A stretch of 64,000 nucleotides of DNA from CAWALV01 sp963782965 (GCA_963782965.1 CAWALV010000006.1:372001-436000), one strand, 5' to 3'. Counted from the stretch's first letter, positions 42,632 through 51,484 are shown. Notes: a model not told the origin generated them from the sequence alone. Made by a program: numbers and translations.

Positions 42632-43069
42632 CTACCACTCTCGCGGTGGTCGCCGTTCGACCTTGCGTCGAGCGTTCGCCTTCTTGTCGCTCAGCCGCCG
42701 CTCGACCGCTGACCTCGACGGCATGGTCGGACGCCGCCTTCGCGGCGGAGGTGCGATGGCCGTTCGCAGGATCGATGCCAGCCTTACTGCCGCAGCCTCA
42801 CGGTTGCGAAGCTGCGAGCGATGTTCTGCTGCCGTCACCGTGAGCACGCCATCGACCAGCCGGCCGGCGAGGCGCTCCATGGCCCGCTGCCGTAACGGGT
42901 CGGGCAACGCCGCAGTGTCGCTCAGGTCGAAAGACAGCTCGACGCGGCTGTCGCTGGTATTCACTCCCTGGCCGCCTGGTCCGCTCGACCGCGAGAACCG
43001 CCAGCGCAGCTCGCCCGCCGGGACCGTGACGCGCGGCGAGATCACGAGGTCCTTCACGGCGTCAGGCAT
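42632..43069 (-). CDS. arfB: Release-factor-like peptidyl-tRNA hydrolase ArfB
   Basis: ArfB/YaeJ rescues stalled ribosomes by hydrolysing peptidyl-tRNA. The 145-residue protein has the catalytic GGQ in FSRSSGPGGQGVN near residue 30 and the basic C-terminal tail (SDKKANARRKVERRPP) that enters the empty mRNA channel. It lacks codon-recognition domains, as expected. ATG 43069 follows a GATAAT hexamer (43077-43082) by seven bases. It is convergent with the exported protein gene, 3 bases apart. Confidence 0.93.
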   Translation of the reverse strand: MPDAVKDLVISPRVTVPAGELRWRFSRSSGPGGQGVNTSDSRVELSFDLSDTAALPDPLRQRAMERLAGRLVDGVLTVTAAEHRSQLRNREAAAVRLASILRTAIAPPPRRRRPTMPSRSAVERRLSDKKANARRKVERRPPREW

Positions 43070-43204
43070 GGGTCCGATTATCCGATGGCGGCGCAAACCC
43101 GCGCGCGGCCCGCTCCGGCCCAGCGACTAGCGGGAATCGGACATCATCCCCGCGCCGCCATCCGGCGTCCGAAATCCGCCAGCCGGGCGTCGTCCCGATG
43201 CGTC

Positions 43205-44707
43205 ATGCTCGATCCCATGATGGACGACGACGGCTGCTACGGGGCACTCAAGAGCCGCGACCCGCGGTTCGACGGTTGGTTCTTCGTCGGGGTCACGACC
43301 ACCGGCATCTACTGTCGCCCGAGCTGCCCGTCGGTGACTCCCAAGCGCACCAACGTGCAGTTCTTCGCCACGGCGGCCGCCGCGCAGGAGGGCGGCTTCC
43401 GCGCGTGCAAGCGCTGCCGGCCCGATGCTGCGCCGGGCTCGCCCGAGTGGAACATGCGGGCGGACGTCGTCGGGCGGGCGATGCGGCTCGTCGCCGACGG
43501 TGTGGTCGATCGCGAGGGTGTGGCCGGGTTGGCCGCGCGTCTCGGTTACAGCGAACGGCACCTTCATCGGCAGCTCGTTGCAGAAGTCGGCGCCGGCCCG
43601 CTCGCCCTGGCGCGCGCGCAACGCTCGCAGACCGCCCGCCTGTTGTTGGAGACGACCGACCTGACGATCACCGATGTCGCCTTCGCTGCGGGTTTCAGCA
43701 GTGTGCGGCAGTTCAACGACACGGTGAGAGCCACGTTCGCGTTGACGCCATCACAACTGCGAGCGCGGCGGCGTCCATCCGGAGGTGCGCCTCACGCGGG
43801 CAGCATCGCGTTGCGCCTCCCGTTTCGCCGCCCGCTCGCGGCGCGCCCGTTGTTCGCGTTCCTCGCGGCGCGCGCGGTCGCCGGCATCGAAGAAGCTACC
43901 GAGTTCGGTTACCGTCGCTCGCTCACGCTCCACCATGGTGGCGCCGTCGTCGAGGTCGGCGAGCCGGGCGCCGACGACGACCCGACGGCGACGTGGAATG
44001 AGCGCGGCTGGCTGCCGTGCGTGCTGAAGTTGCACGACTTGAAAGACCTCGGTCCGGCCGTTTCCCGCTGCCGGCGGTTGCTCGACCTCGACGCCGATGT
44101 CGATGCGATCGACGCTGCGCTCGGCGCCGACGACGTGCTCGGCCCGGTCGTCCGAAAGACACCGGGCCGCCGCGCCCCCGGCCATGTCGACGGGTTCGAA
44201 GTGGCGGCGCGGGCCGTGTTGGGGCAGCAGGTGAGCGTGCGTGGCGCGCGAACGCTGGCGGCGCGGCTGACGACGACGCACGGCCGCCCGCTCTCCCAAA
44301 CCGACGGCACGCTCACCCATGCTTTCCCGACTGCCGCCGAGATCGCGGCCCTCGACGCCACGACGCTGCCGATGCCGCGGCGCCGCGCCGAGGCGCTCGT
44401 CGCCCTCGCCGAGGCGGTCGTCCGCGGCGAGGTCGACCTCGATCCCGGTGCCGATCGCGACCAGAGCGAGGCGCGCTTGGTGGCACTGCCCGGGATCGGC
44501 CCGTGGACCGCGGCCTACGTGCGGATGCGGGCACTGAGCGACCCCGACGTGTTCATGGCCGATGACCTCGGAGCCAGACGTGGCCTGGCGTTGCTCGGCA
44601 TCGGTGGAGACCGGAAGAACGCGCTGAAGGTCGCGCAATGCTGGCGGCCCTGGCGCTCCTACGCCTTGCAGCACGTGTGGTCGCTCGACAGTTCGGGCCC
44701 AACGTGA
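43205..44707 (+). CDS. Ada-AlkA fusion: alkylation-response regulator and 3-methyladenine glycosylase
   Basis: This 500-residue fusion has an Ada-type zinc domain (about 5-75) with four Cys in CRPSCPS and CKRCRP. A methyl phosphotriester on DNA would be transferred to the first of these. An AraC-type helix-turn-helix follows (about 95-190), with YSERHLHRQLVAEVG and TDVAFAAGFSSVRQFN. The AlkA DNA glycosylase (about 200-500) has the helix-hairpin-helix LVALPGIGPWTAAYV and the catalytic Asp in DVFMADDLGARRGL. ATG 43205 is one of several close starts. The ogt gene follows, making a complete alkylation repair unit. Confidence 0.93.
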   Translation: MLDPMMDDDGCYGALKSRDPRFDGWFFVGVTTTGIYCRPSCPSVTPKRTNVQFFATAAAAQEGGFRACKRCRPDAAPGSPEWNMRADVVGRAMRLVADGVVDREGVAGLAARLGYSERHLHRQLVAEVGAGPLALARAQRSQTARLLLETTDLTITDVAFAAGFSSVRQFNDTVRATFALTPSQLRARRRPSGGAPHAGSIALRLPFRRPLAARPLFAFLAARAVAGIEEATEFGYRRSLTLHHGGAVVEVGEPGADDDPTATWNERGWLPCVLKLHDLKDLGPAVSRCRRLLDLDADVDAIDAALGADDVLGPVVRKTPGRRAPGHVDGFEVAARAVLGQQVSVRGARTLAARLTTTHGRPLSQTDGTLTHAFPTAAEIAALDATTLPMPRRRAEALVALAEAVVRGEVDLDPGADRDQSEARLVALPGIGPWTAAYVRMRALSDPDVFMADDLGARRGLALLGIGGDRKNALKVAQCWRPWRSYALQHVWSLDSSGPT

Positions 44708-44758
44708 AGCCGCCGCAGACCCTCGCGACGCGACGTAGACGAACCTAGGAGATTGCGG

Positions 44759-45283
44759 ATGACGTACTACACCACGATCGAGAGCCCGCTCGGCCAGGTG
44801 CTGCTCGCAGCGCAACCGGCCGCAGGTGCCGACTCGCCGCCTGCCCTGACGCTCGCCCACTTCGTCGGCCAGCGGCACGCAGTGCCGATCGGCACCGAGT
44901 GGCGCCGCGACGACGTGCTCTTGCAGGATGCCGCGAGCCAGTTCATGAGCTACTTCGAAGGCGCGCGGACCACCTTCGACGTCCCGATTTCGCTGCGCGG
45001 CAGCGAGTTCCAGTGCACCGTGTGGCGCGGCCTCCTCGACATCCCTTATGGGACGACGTGGAGCTACGGTGAGTTGGCCGCCAAGGTGGCCGACCGGAGC
45101 AAAACCCGAGCGGTCGCCGCGGCCGTCGGGCGGAATCCGATCGGTGTCTTGGTGCCGTGTCACCGGGTGATCGGCGCCGACGGTTCGTTGACCGGCTTCG
45201 CGGGTGGTCTGGAACGCAAGCGTTGGTTGCTCGACCACGAGGCGGAGGTTGCCGGTAGTAGAGCCGGCTTGTTCGCCGGCTAG
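44759..45283 (+). CDS. ogt: Methylated-DNA-protein-cysteine methyltransferase
   Basis: Ogt removes O6-alkyl groups from guanine by suicide transfer to its own cysteine. In the 174-residue protein the acceptor is Cys in GVLVPCHRVIGADGSLTGFAGGLERK near residue 138, preceded by the DNA-binding YGTTWSYGELA helix and RAVAAAVGRNP (arginine finger). TAGGAGAT precedes ATG 44759. It sits 51 bases after Ada-AlkA on the same strand, probably in one operon controlled by Ada. Compared with E. coli Ada, the O6-methyltransferase function is on a separate polypeptide. Confidence 0.95.
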   Translation: MTYYTTIESPLGQVLLAAQPAAGADSPPALTLAHFVGQRHAVPIGTEWRRDDVLLQDAASQFMSYFEGARTTFDVPISLRGSEFQCTVWRGLLDIPYGTTWSYGELAAKVADRSKTRAVAAAVGRNPIGVLVPCHRVIGADGSLTGFAGGLERKRWLLDHEAEVAGSRAGLFAG

Positions 45284-45320
45284 CTGATTCGAACCCGACG
45301 CAGTGGGTGAGGATGTCAGC

Positions 45321-47300
45321 ATGCCGAATCGACTGGGCGACGCGACGAGCCCGTACCTGCTGCAGCACAAGGACAACCCGGTCGACTGGTGGCCGTGGTC
45401 GGAGGAGGCGTTCGCGGAGGCGCGCCGCCGCGCCGCGCCGGTGCTGCTTTCCGTCGGCTACTCGGCGTGCCACTGGTGCCATGTGATGGCTCACGAGTCG
45501 TTCGAGGACGCCGAGACGGCCGGGCTGATGAACGAGCGGTTCGTGTGCGTCAAGGTCGACCGCGAGGAACGGCCCGACGTCGACGCGGTCTACATGGATG
45601 CCACGCAGGCGATGACCGGCCACGGCGGTTGGCCGATGACCTGCTTCTTGACGCCGGACGCCAAGCCGTTCTACTGCGGCACCTATTTTCCCAACGTGCC
45701 GCGCGCGGGCATGCCGTCGTTTCGGCAGGTCCTCGACTCGGTCGCGAAGGCCTGGGAGGCGCGCAGCGACGAGCTCGGCGAGGCCGGCACTGAAGTCGTG
45801 CGATTGCTCGACGAGCGTTCGGCCGTGCCGGCCGAGCGGACGCCGCCGGACGCCGACGTCCTCGACGAGGCGGTCGCCCTGCTACGCGGCGAGTTCGATT
45901 CTGCGCACGGGGGCTTCGGTGGCGCACCGAAGTTCCCGCCGTCGTCGGTTCTCGAGTTCTTGTTGAGGTACGGGTCGGTCGGCGCGCTCGAGATGGTCGC
46001 CGGCACCTGCGAGGCGATGGCACGAGGGGGCATCTACGACCAGCTCGCCGGTGGGTTCGCGCGATACAGCGTCGACGCCGAGTGGGTGGTGCCGCACTTC
46101 GAGAAGATGCTCTACGACAACGCTCAGCTGTTGCGGGTGTATGCGCACTGGTGGCGCTCGGCGGGTTCGCCGCTGGCGAGGCGCGTTGCAGCGGAAACCG
46201 CCACGTTCCTGCTGCGCGACCTTGGTACGCCCGAAGGGGGATTCGCCTCTGCGCTCGATGCCGATACCGAGGGTGAAGAGGGTGCCACCTACGTGTGGAC
46301 GCCGGCAGAACTGGCGGAGGTGCTGGGCGCCGAGGACGGCGAGTGGGCTGCGGCGTTGCTGGCCGTCTCGGGGCGGGGAACGTTCGAGCATGGCGCCTCG
46401 GTGCTGCAGCTTCCGGCCGATCCTGACGACGCGGATCGGTGGGATCGCATTCGCGCCAAGCTGTTCGACGCGCGCTCGGCGCGTCGCCAACCCGGTCGCG
46501 ACGACAAGGTGGTCGCGTCGTGGAACGGTCTTGCGATCGCTGCGCTCGCCGAGGCCGGCACGCTGCTCGACGAACCGGCCTGGGTACAAAGCGCGGAAGC
46601 CGCCATGCAACTCCTGCTCGATGTGCACCTCATCGACGGTCGATTGCGGAGGGTTTCTCGCGACGGCGTCGCAGGCAAGCCGATGGGCGTGCTCGAGGAC
46701 TACGCCTACGTCGCCGACGGGCTGCTCGCCCTTGCGCAGGCCACGAGTTCGGGCCGCTACCTCGCCGCCGCAGGCGAGCTGCTCGACGTCGTCCTCACCA
46801 AGTTCGCCGACGGGCAGGGCGGATTCCACGACACGGCCGATGACGCCGAGCCGCTCGTGCGGCGGCCGCGCAGTGTCACCGACGACGCCACGCCGTCCGG
46901 GCAGTCAGCCGCGGCGGGTGCCTTGCTGACGTACGCCGCGCTGACCGGGTCGGCGCGGCACCGGGAAGCCGCTGAGGCGGCGCTGGGCCCGGTCCGGTTG
47001 CTCGGCGCCAAGTTCCCACGGGCGATCGGTTACGGGTTGGCGGTTGCCGCCGCTTTCCTCGACGGCCCGCTCGAGATCGCTGTCGTCGGTGACGGGGAGT
47101 TGCTGCGGGCTGCCCGCATGAGCACGGCGCCGGGCGCGGTCGTCGCCGCTGTGCCGGACGACGGCGCCCCACCGTGGGCGCCGCTGCTCGAATACCGCCG
47201 CAGCATGGGGGGCGCTCCCACCGCGTACGTGTGCAAAGACTTCGTCTGTCAACGGCCTGTCACCGATATCGAGGGTCTGCACAAGCTGCTCGCTCGGTGA
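45321..47300 (+). CDS. YyaL-type thioredoxin-domain (DUF255) protein
   Basis: This 659-residue protein has an N-terminal thioredoxin-like DUF255 domain (about 1-165) with NRLGDATSPYLLQHKDNPVDWWPW and the redox pair CHWC in SACHWCHVMAHESFED. A C-terminal six-hairpin (alpha/alpha toroid, glycosidase-like) region of about 480 residues follows, with HPFEKM-like VVPHFEKMLYDNAQL. The biochemical role is unknown. It corresponds to Rv1084 in the same gene neighbourhood. ATG 45321 was chosen over GTG 45303, as the family starts just before NRL. Confidence 0.9.
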   Translation: MPNRLGDATSPYLLQHKDNPVDWWPWSEEAFAEARRRAAPVLLSVGYSACHWCHVMAHESFEDAETAGLMNERFVCVKVDREERPDVDAVYMDATQAMTGHGGWPMTCFLTPDAKPFYCGTYFPNVPRAGMPSFRQVLDSVAKAWEARSDELGEAGTEVVRLLDERSAVPAERTPPDADVLDEAVALLRGEFDSAHGGFGGAPKFPPSSVLEFLLRYGSVGALEMVAGTCEAMARGGIYDQLAGGFARYSVDAEWVVPHFEKMLYDNAQLLRVYAHWWRSAGSPLARRVAAETATFLLRDLGTPEGGFASALDADTEGEEGATYVWTPAELAEVLGAEDGEWAAALLAVSGRGTFEHGASVLQLPADPDDADRWDRIRAKLFDARSARRQPGRDDKVVASWNGLAIAALAEAGTLLDEPAWVQSAEAAMQLLLDVHLIDGRLRRVSRDGVAGKPMGVLEDYAYVADGLLALAQATSSGRYLAAAGELLDVVLTKFADGQGGFHDTADDAEPLVRRPRSVTDDATPSGQSAAAGALLTYAALTGSARHREAAEAALGPVRLLGAKFPRAIGYGLAVAAAFLDGPLEIAVVGDGELLRAARMSTAPGAVVAAVPDDGAPPWAPLLEYRRSMGGAPTAYVCKDFVCQRPVTDIEGLHKLLAR

Positions 47301-47395
47301 GCCGAGCGGTGCCGGGGCAAGCAGGACGCCGAGAGGCCCGCCGCGTGGTGAGGAGCAAGCATTTGTTGTGTACTTGCACTCTGCTTGTAATCATG

Positions 47396-47401
47396 TAATC
47401 T
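47396..47401 (+). promoter_or_regulatory. Promoter with -10 TAATCT and -35 TTGCAC (47374-47379)
   Basis: TTGCAC at 47374-47379 and TAATCT at 47396-47401 are 16 bases apart. The -10 box ends seven bases before ATG 47409, so the transcript probably starts at the initiation codon. A CAAGCA / TGCTTG inverted pair surrounds the -35 region and may be an operator. Confidence 0.6.
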
Positions 47402-47408
47402 CCACAGC

Positions 47409-47930
47409 ATGAGAACACATAACGACGAGGTCGTCCGCGGCTGGCTCACCGGCCGGCTGCCCACGACCTGGTTCGACGGGGCCCCGCGGGTCAGCGTCGA
47501 CCGAGAAGAGATCGTCATCACCGGTTCCTTGCCGCAGCCCGAGCTGCCCGCCGATTCCTCCGATGCCGAGCGGGCCGCTGCGGCGGCCGGCCGGATCAAG
47601 GCGTTCCGGGAGGAGACCCGCCAGACCCGAATGGAGATCGCCACCGAGGCCGAACACCGCTTCGGGCGCAAGGTCTCCTGGGGGGCGCGCTGTGCTGATC
47701 GCGAGGAGGTGTTCACGAACCTCTCCGTACCGATCATGACCCGGCTACGGCAACCCGACCGCGTCGTCCTCGACACGCTCGTCGATGCGGGCGTCGCGCG
47801 CAGCCGCAGCGACGCGTTGGCCTGGTGTGTGCGTTTGGTCGGGCGCAACGCCGAGGCGTGGCTGAGTGACCTGCGCGAGGCGTTGCGCACGGTCGAGCAG
47901 GTGCGCGAGGCGGGCCCGCCGACGACCTGA
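47409..47930 (+). CDS. Hypothetical protein with putative helical DNA-binding-like C-terminus
   Basis: This 173-residue soluble protein is of unrecognised family. Residues 1-50 are beta-rich (GWLTGRLPTTWFDGAPRVSV, EEIVITGSLP). A charged helix follows (about 60-90), then an Ile/Leu/Arg helix pair (DRVVLDTLVDAGVARSRSDALAWCVRLVG) that resembles the ribbon-helix-helix-like fold of small regulators, and a final helix. Its own AT-rich promoter, lying on the start codon, suggests regulated leaderless expression. It stands between the YyaL-type gene and the prenyl transferase, on the same strand as both. Confidence 0.68.
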   Translation: MRTHNDEVVRGWLTGRLPTTWFDGAPRVSVDREEIVITGSLPQPELPADSSDAERAAAAAGRIKAFREETRQTRMEIATEAEHRFGRKVSWGARCADREEVFTNLSVPIMTRLRQPDRVVLDTLVDAGVARSRSDALAWCVRLVGRNAEAWLSDLREALRTVEQVREAGPPTT

Positions 47931-48090
47931 CCGCGCGCCGCCGCGTTCCTCCCGCCCGCGGCGCGGGTACGCGAACGCTGCGCCTACAGCTGTGGCACAG
48001 GTGGGCGGAGTATTGTTCGGCCGTTACGCGCGTCCGCGCCACGATCTCCCCGTCGCGGTAGCGCCGGTGAGTCGGAGGTGGCGGTGCGGC

Positions 48091-48852
48091 ATGGGATTGC
48101 GTGGGCTCCTCTACGGGCTCTATGAGAGGCGCCTTGTCGCGGCGCTCCCGCCCGAACAGGTGCCCCGGCACGTCGGCGTCATCCTCGATGGCAACCGGCG
48201 ATGGGCCAAGGCGATGGGCATCGGCGTGGCGTCGTGGTACCAGCGCGGCGCAGACAAGATCGAGGACTTCCTCGACTGGTGCGCGGAGCTGCACATCGAG
48301 GTCGTCACGCTCTGGCTGCTCTCGACCGACAACCTGGCCCGCTCCGAAACCGAACTCGCACCCTTGCTTCAGATCATCGAGGACACCGTCCGCGACCTGG
48401 CGGCGGCGAAGCGTTGGCGCATCCGGCCGGTAGGTGCTCTTGACCTGCTTCCCGACGTCACCGCTCGCGCGTTGAAGGAGGCGCAGGACTCCACGGCCGA
48501 CATCCCCGGACTCGTGGTCAACGTCGCGGTCGGGTACGGCGGCCGGCGCGAGATCGCTGACGCGGTACGCGCCCTCCTGCACGACCATGCCAGTCGTGGC
48601 ACCAGCATCGAGGATCTCGCGAACCTGCTCGATATCGAGCACATCGCCGAGCATCTGTACACGAAGGGCCAGCCCGATCCCGACCTCGTGATTCGGACGT
48701 CGGGTGAGCAGCGCCTTTCCGGGTTCTTGCTGTGGCAGAGCGCGCATTCTGAGTTGTTCTTTTGCGAAGCGTATTGGCCGGACTTCCGCAAGGTCGACTT
48801 CCTCCGTGGTGTGCGCGCATACGCCGAACGCGAGCGCCGCTACGGCTCGTGA
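48091..48852 (+). CDS. Cis-prenyl (isoprenyl) transferase, UppS family
   Basis: This 253-residue enzyme chains isopentenyl diphosphate in cis. The catalytic Asp is in HVGVILDGNRRWAKAMG near residue 38. VVTLWLLSTDNLARSETEL follows, and the C-terminal DLVIRTSGEQRLSGFLLWQSAHSELFF is a strong family signature. In M. tuberculosis the positional counterpart Rv1086 makes a short (C15) omega,E,Z product that is extended elsewhere; product length cannot be fixed here. ATG 48091 is preceded by GGAGGTG. Upstream in-frame codons lack family sequence. Confidence 0.93.
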   Translation: MGLRGLLYGLYERRLVAALPPEQVPRHVGVILDGNRRWAKAMGIGVASWYQRGADKIEDFLDWCAELHIEVVTLWLLSTDNLARSETELAPLLQIIEDTVRDLAAAKRWRIRPVGALDLLPDVTARALKEAQDSTADIPGLVVNVAVGYGGRREIADAVRALLHDHASRGTSIEDLANLLDIEHIAEHLYTKGQPDPDLVIRTSGEQRLSGFLLWQSAHSELFFCEAYWPDFRKVDFLRGVRAYAERERRYGS

Positions 48853-48857
48853 GAACA

Positions 48858-48873
48858 ATCTCGATATCGAGAT
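48858..48873. promoter_or_regulatory. 16-bp perfect palindrome after the prenyl transferase gene
   Basis: ATCTCGATATCGAGAT reads the same on both strands and starts six bases beyond the stop codon. It has no loop, so it is a poor RNA terminator and a better protein-binding dyad. No matching regulator is identified. Confidence 0.55.
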
Positions 48874-49137
48874 AAGTTCGAAGGGGTGCCGGCTCTGCGA
48901 GACGTTCGACAGGTACGACCGATGCGAGTGAGCCGGCCGTGTTGGCGTTGTTCACGCCCAACGTGTGCATGAGAGATAGCTTTACGTCGAGACAGCCGAT
49001 GCTCGCGTGTCCTGGTACGGATGCGTGTCCGAGTGGTTACAGAGCGTGTGTCATGTCGGCGTCGAGGTGGCAAGCTTAATCTTCTGGTGAAGTGAGTTTA
49101 GGGACTCACAAGTCACAGCATTCACATCTGTCAGTGC

Positions 49138-49153
49138 TGTGACATCTCTCACG
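49138..49153. promoter_or_regulatory. CRP-like site TGTGA-N6-TCACG
   Basis: TGTGA (49138-49142), six bases, then TCACG (49149-49153) match the CRP consensus in nine of ten positions. It lies 211 bases before the ATG of the secreted transglycosylase-like gene. Mycobacterial Crp is known to act on rpfA, which makes such a site plausible here. Confidence 0.5.
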
Positions 49154-49363
49154 CCAACCCGATTTTGATTTGTTCGCAGTAGTCATGCATGCTGACCTCA
49201 CCCCGTACGGGAATGCTGCGGTTCGCGGCGCCGTACGGAGTACCGCCTTAAGGGCGCAGTTGCGCTGCGGTACTCAGATCGGCACCTCAGCTTGCTGGTC
49301 GTTCCGGAAACCGATGTAAGCGGTTTCCGCTGCCGCCCGAAACATCCCCGAAAGGACTGCGCC

Positions 49364-50062
49364 ATGAACCGGATTCCCGCACGTGAGGCGTTACTCGCCT
49401 CCGGGGCGGTCTCCGTCGTCGCATCTCTTTGCGTCCTCAGTGGTGGCGGTGCTGCCGCCCAAGCCGGAACCATCCACGACTCCAAAGCTCCCAACGCGCA
49501 AGCTTCCGCGCCCTACTATGTCGACGGCCACGGCGCTTCCGTGTCAACTCCCACCGACGCGAACGCTGCACTCGACCCCGTCACGGTGCGCATCGCGCGG
49601 GCGGCAGCGCTCGCACGGAAGGTGGCGATCGCCCGCGCGGTGTACCAAGCCCCGACGCCGGCATCGACCCCGCATCAGTCGCCCGTGTCGCATGCGCCGG
49701 CTCCTGTCGCAGCGCCGGCGCGGCCAGCTCCGCCGGCTCCGCAAGTCGTCAAGCTGGCGGCCGGAAGCCCGCGGGCGTTGGCGCAGCAGCTTGCCGCCGC
49801 TGACGGGTGGGCCGGCAGCCAGTGGACATGTCTCGACGAGTTGTGGCAGCACGAAAGTCGCTACATCACCACGGCGAGCAACCCCAGCTCAGGTGCGTAC
49901 GGGATTCCGCAAGCCCTGCCCGGATCGAAGATGTCCACGGCTGGTGCTGACTGGCGTACCAACCCCGCAACCCAAATCTCCTGGGGCCTCAGCTACATCC
50001 GGGGTCGCTACGGTTCGCCGTGCGGTGCCTGGCAGTACTGGCTCCGGCACAGTTCGTACTGA
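49364..50062 (+). CDS. Secreted lytic-transglycosylase-like protein
   Basis: This 232-residue exported protein has a signal region at about 8-35 (ALLASGAVSVVASLCVLSGG). An Ala/Pro-rich linker (about 60-150) is followed by a C-terminal lysozyme-fold domain of about 75 residues. That domain contains WTCLDELWQHESRYITTASNPSSGAYGIPQALPGSKM, with Glu in the WQHES position as likely catalytic acid, and ends in WGLSYIRGRYGSPCGAWQYW. The pattern matches the aggregation-promoting-factor/SLT group of actinobacterial cell-wall proteins. ATG 49364 follows AAAGGA. The long structured leader upstream suggests tight control. Confidence 0.85.
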   Translation: MNRIPAREALLASGAVSVVASLCVLSGGGAAAQAGTIHDSKAPNAQASAPYYVDGHGASVSTPTDANAALDPVTVRIARAAALARKVAIARAVYQAPTPASTPHQSPVSHAPAPVAAPARPAPPAPQVVKLAAGSPRALAQQLAAADGWAGSQWTCLDELWQHESRYITTASNPSSGAYGIPQALPGSKMSTAGADWRTNPATQISWGLSYIRGRYGSPCGAWQYWLRHSSY

Positions 50063-50074
50063 GCCGCGACCGCC

Positions 50075-51484
50075 TCAACGAGCGGGGCGCGTCATCGCCA
50101 GGACGTCGAGTGCCTCGTCGAGCTGTGCCTCGGTGAGTTTGCCGTCAGTGACGTAACCGCTCTCGATCACGACTTGGCGAATCGTCTTGTTCTGCGCGAG
50201 TGCCGTCTTGGCAACCTTCGCCGCCGCCTCGTAACCGATGTACTTGTTCAACGGGGTCACGATGGACGGCGACGACTCCGCGAAGAACCGGCAGCGCTCG
50301 ACGTCGGCTTCGACGCCGTCGATGCACTTGTCGGCGAGCAATCGCGAGATGTTCGCCAGCAGCCTGATCGACTCCAGCACGTTGCGCGCGATGACGGGCA
50401 GCATGACGTTGAGTTCGAGATTGCCCGCTGCCGCACCGAATGCGACGGCGGCGTCGTTGCCAATGACTTGCGCGACGACCTGACACACGGCTTCGGGGAT
50501 GACCGGGTTGACCTTCCCCGGCATGATCGATGACCCGGGTTGGAGATCCGGCAAGTGGATCTCTGCAAGCCCGGTGCGCGGCCCGGAGGACATCCAGCGC
50601 AAGTCGTTCGCGAGCTTGTAGAGGCTCACCGCCACCACGCGGAGCACGCCGCTCGCCTCGACGAGTGCGTCGCGCGATCCCTGTGCTTCGAAGTGGTTGC
50701 GAGCCTCGGAGAGCGGGAGGCCGAGGGACTCCGACAAATGCTGGATCACTGCCGCCGCGAACCCCGGCGGCGTGTTGATCCCGGTGCCGACTGCGGTGCC
50801 GCCGAGCGGTAGCTCACCGATCCGCGGGAGAGCGGCTTCGAGCCGTTCGACGCCGAGTCGGACGGCGGCGGCGTACCCGCCGAACTCCTGGCCCAACGTG
50901 ACGGGCGTGGCGTCCATCAGGTGGGTGCGTCCGCTCTTCACGACGTCTGCGAACTCGTCGGCCTTGCGCGAGAGTGCGGCGTCGAGGTGCCGCAACGCTG
51001 GGATGAGGTTCGCGAGGATGGATCGTGTCGCGGCGATGTGGATGGCAGACGGGAACGTGTCGTTCGACGACTGTGAGGCGTTGACCTGGTCGTTGGGGTG
51101 TACCGGGACGCCGAGCCGCTCGGATGCGAGGGTCGCGAGGACTTCGTTCGTGTTCATGTTGCTCGACGTGCCCGAGCCGGTCTGGAAGACGTCGATCGGG
51201 AAGTGCGCGTCCCAGTCACCTCGCGCAACTTCCTCCGCAGCCGCTCGGATCGCCTCGGCGACGGCGCCATCGACAACCCCGAGCTCGGCGTTCACCACCG
51301 CGGCCGACCCCTTGATGGCCGCCAGGGCCCCGATCAGCTCACGATCGATCACCAACCCGGAGACCGGGAAGTTCTCGACCGCGCGCTGGGTCTGCGCTCG
51401 CCACTTCGCCTCGCGGGGGACCCGCACCTCACCCATCGAATCGTGTTCGATCCGGTGATCGGCGTCAGGCGTTGACTCGCTCAT
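50075..51484 (-). CDS. fumC: Fumarate hydratase class II
   Basis: This TCA-cycle enzyme converts fumarate to malate. The 469-residue protein has conserved regions typical of the aspartase/fumarase superfamily: QTGSGTSSNMNTNEVLA near 105, SSNDTFPSAIHIAA near 140, the HLMDATPVTLGQEFGGYA helix and the signature GSSIMPGKVNPVIPEA near 325. ATG 51484 follows GAGAGGGA; an ATG six codons upstream lacks one. It is convergent with the secreted hydrolase gene. Position agrees with Rv1098c. Confidence 0.96.
   Translation of the reverse strand: MSESTPDADHRIEHDSMGEVRVPREAKWRAQTQRAVENFPVSGLVIDRELIGALAAIKGSAAVVNAELGVVDGAVAEAIRAAAEEVARGDWDAHFPIDVFQTGSGTSSNMNTNEVLATLASERLGVPVHPNDQVNASQSSNDTFPSAIHIAATRSILANLIPALRHLDAALSRKADEFADVVKSGRTHLMDATPVTLGQEFGGYAAAVRLGVERLEAALPRIGELPLGGTAVGTGINTPPGFAAAVIQHLSESLGLPLSEARNHFEAQGSRDALVEASGVLRVVAVSLYKLANDLRWMSSGPRTGLAEIHLPDLQPGSSIMPGKVNPVIPEAVCQVVAQVIGNDAAVAFGAAAGNLELNVMLPVIARNVLESIRLLANISRLLADKCIDGVEADVERCRFFAESSPSIVTPLNKYIGYEAAAKVAKTALAQNKTIRQVVIESGYVTDGKLTEAQLDEALDVLAMTRPAR

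Larger units (their letters stand above)
48853..49363. promoter_or_regulatory. 511-bp non-coding region with several dyads upstream of the secreted hydrolase gene
   Basis: No gene is visible. The region holds a 16-bp perfect palindrome six bases after the prenyl transferase stop (48858-48873). An inverted repeat GTCACAGCA (49112-49120) with TGCTGTGAC (49135-49143) is followed by a CRP-like site at 49138-49153. Downstream there are two CCGTACGG octamers (49203-49210 and 49231-49238), an 8-bp stem (49239-49246 with 49267-49274) and another (49306-49313 with 49321-49328). The base composition is less GC-rich than its surroundings. Together it looks like a regulated promoter followed by a structured leader. 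Confidence 0.6.

Noticed and set aside
49190..49363. Cyclic di-AMP (ydaO) riboswitch
   Set aside because: Location is typical, but the conserved core segments of that class as I remember them were not found; only a GTAAGCG-like piece matches. It remains an unassigned leader.
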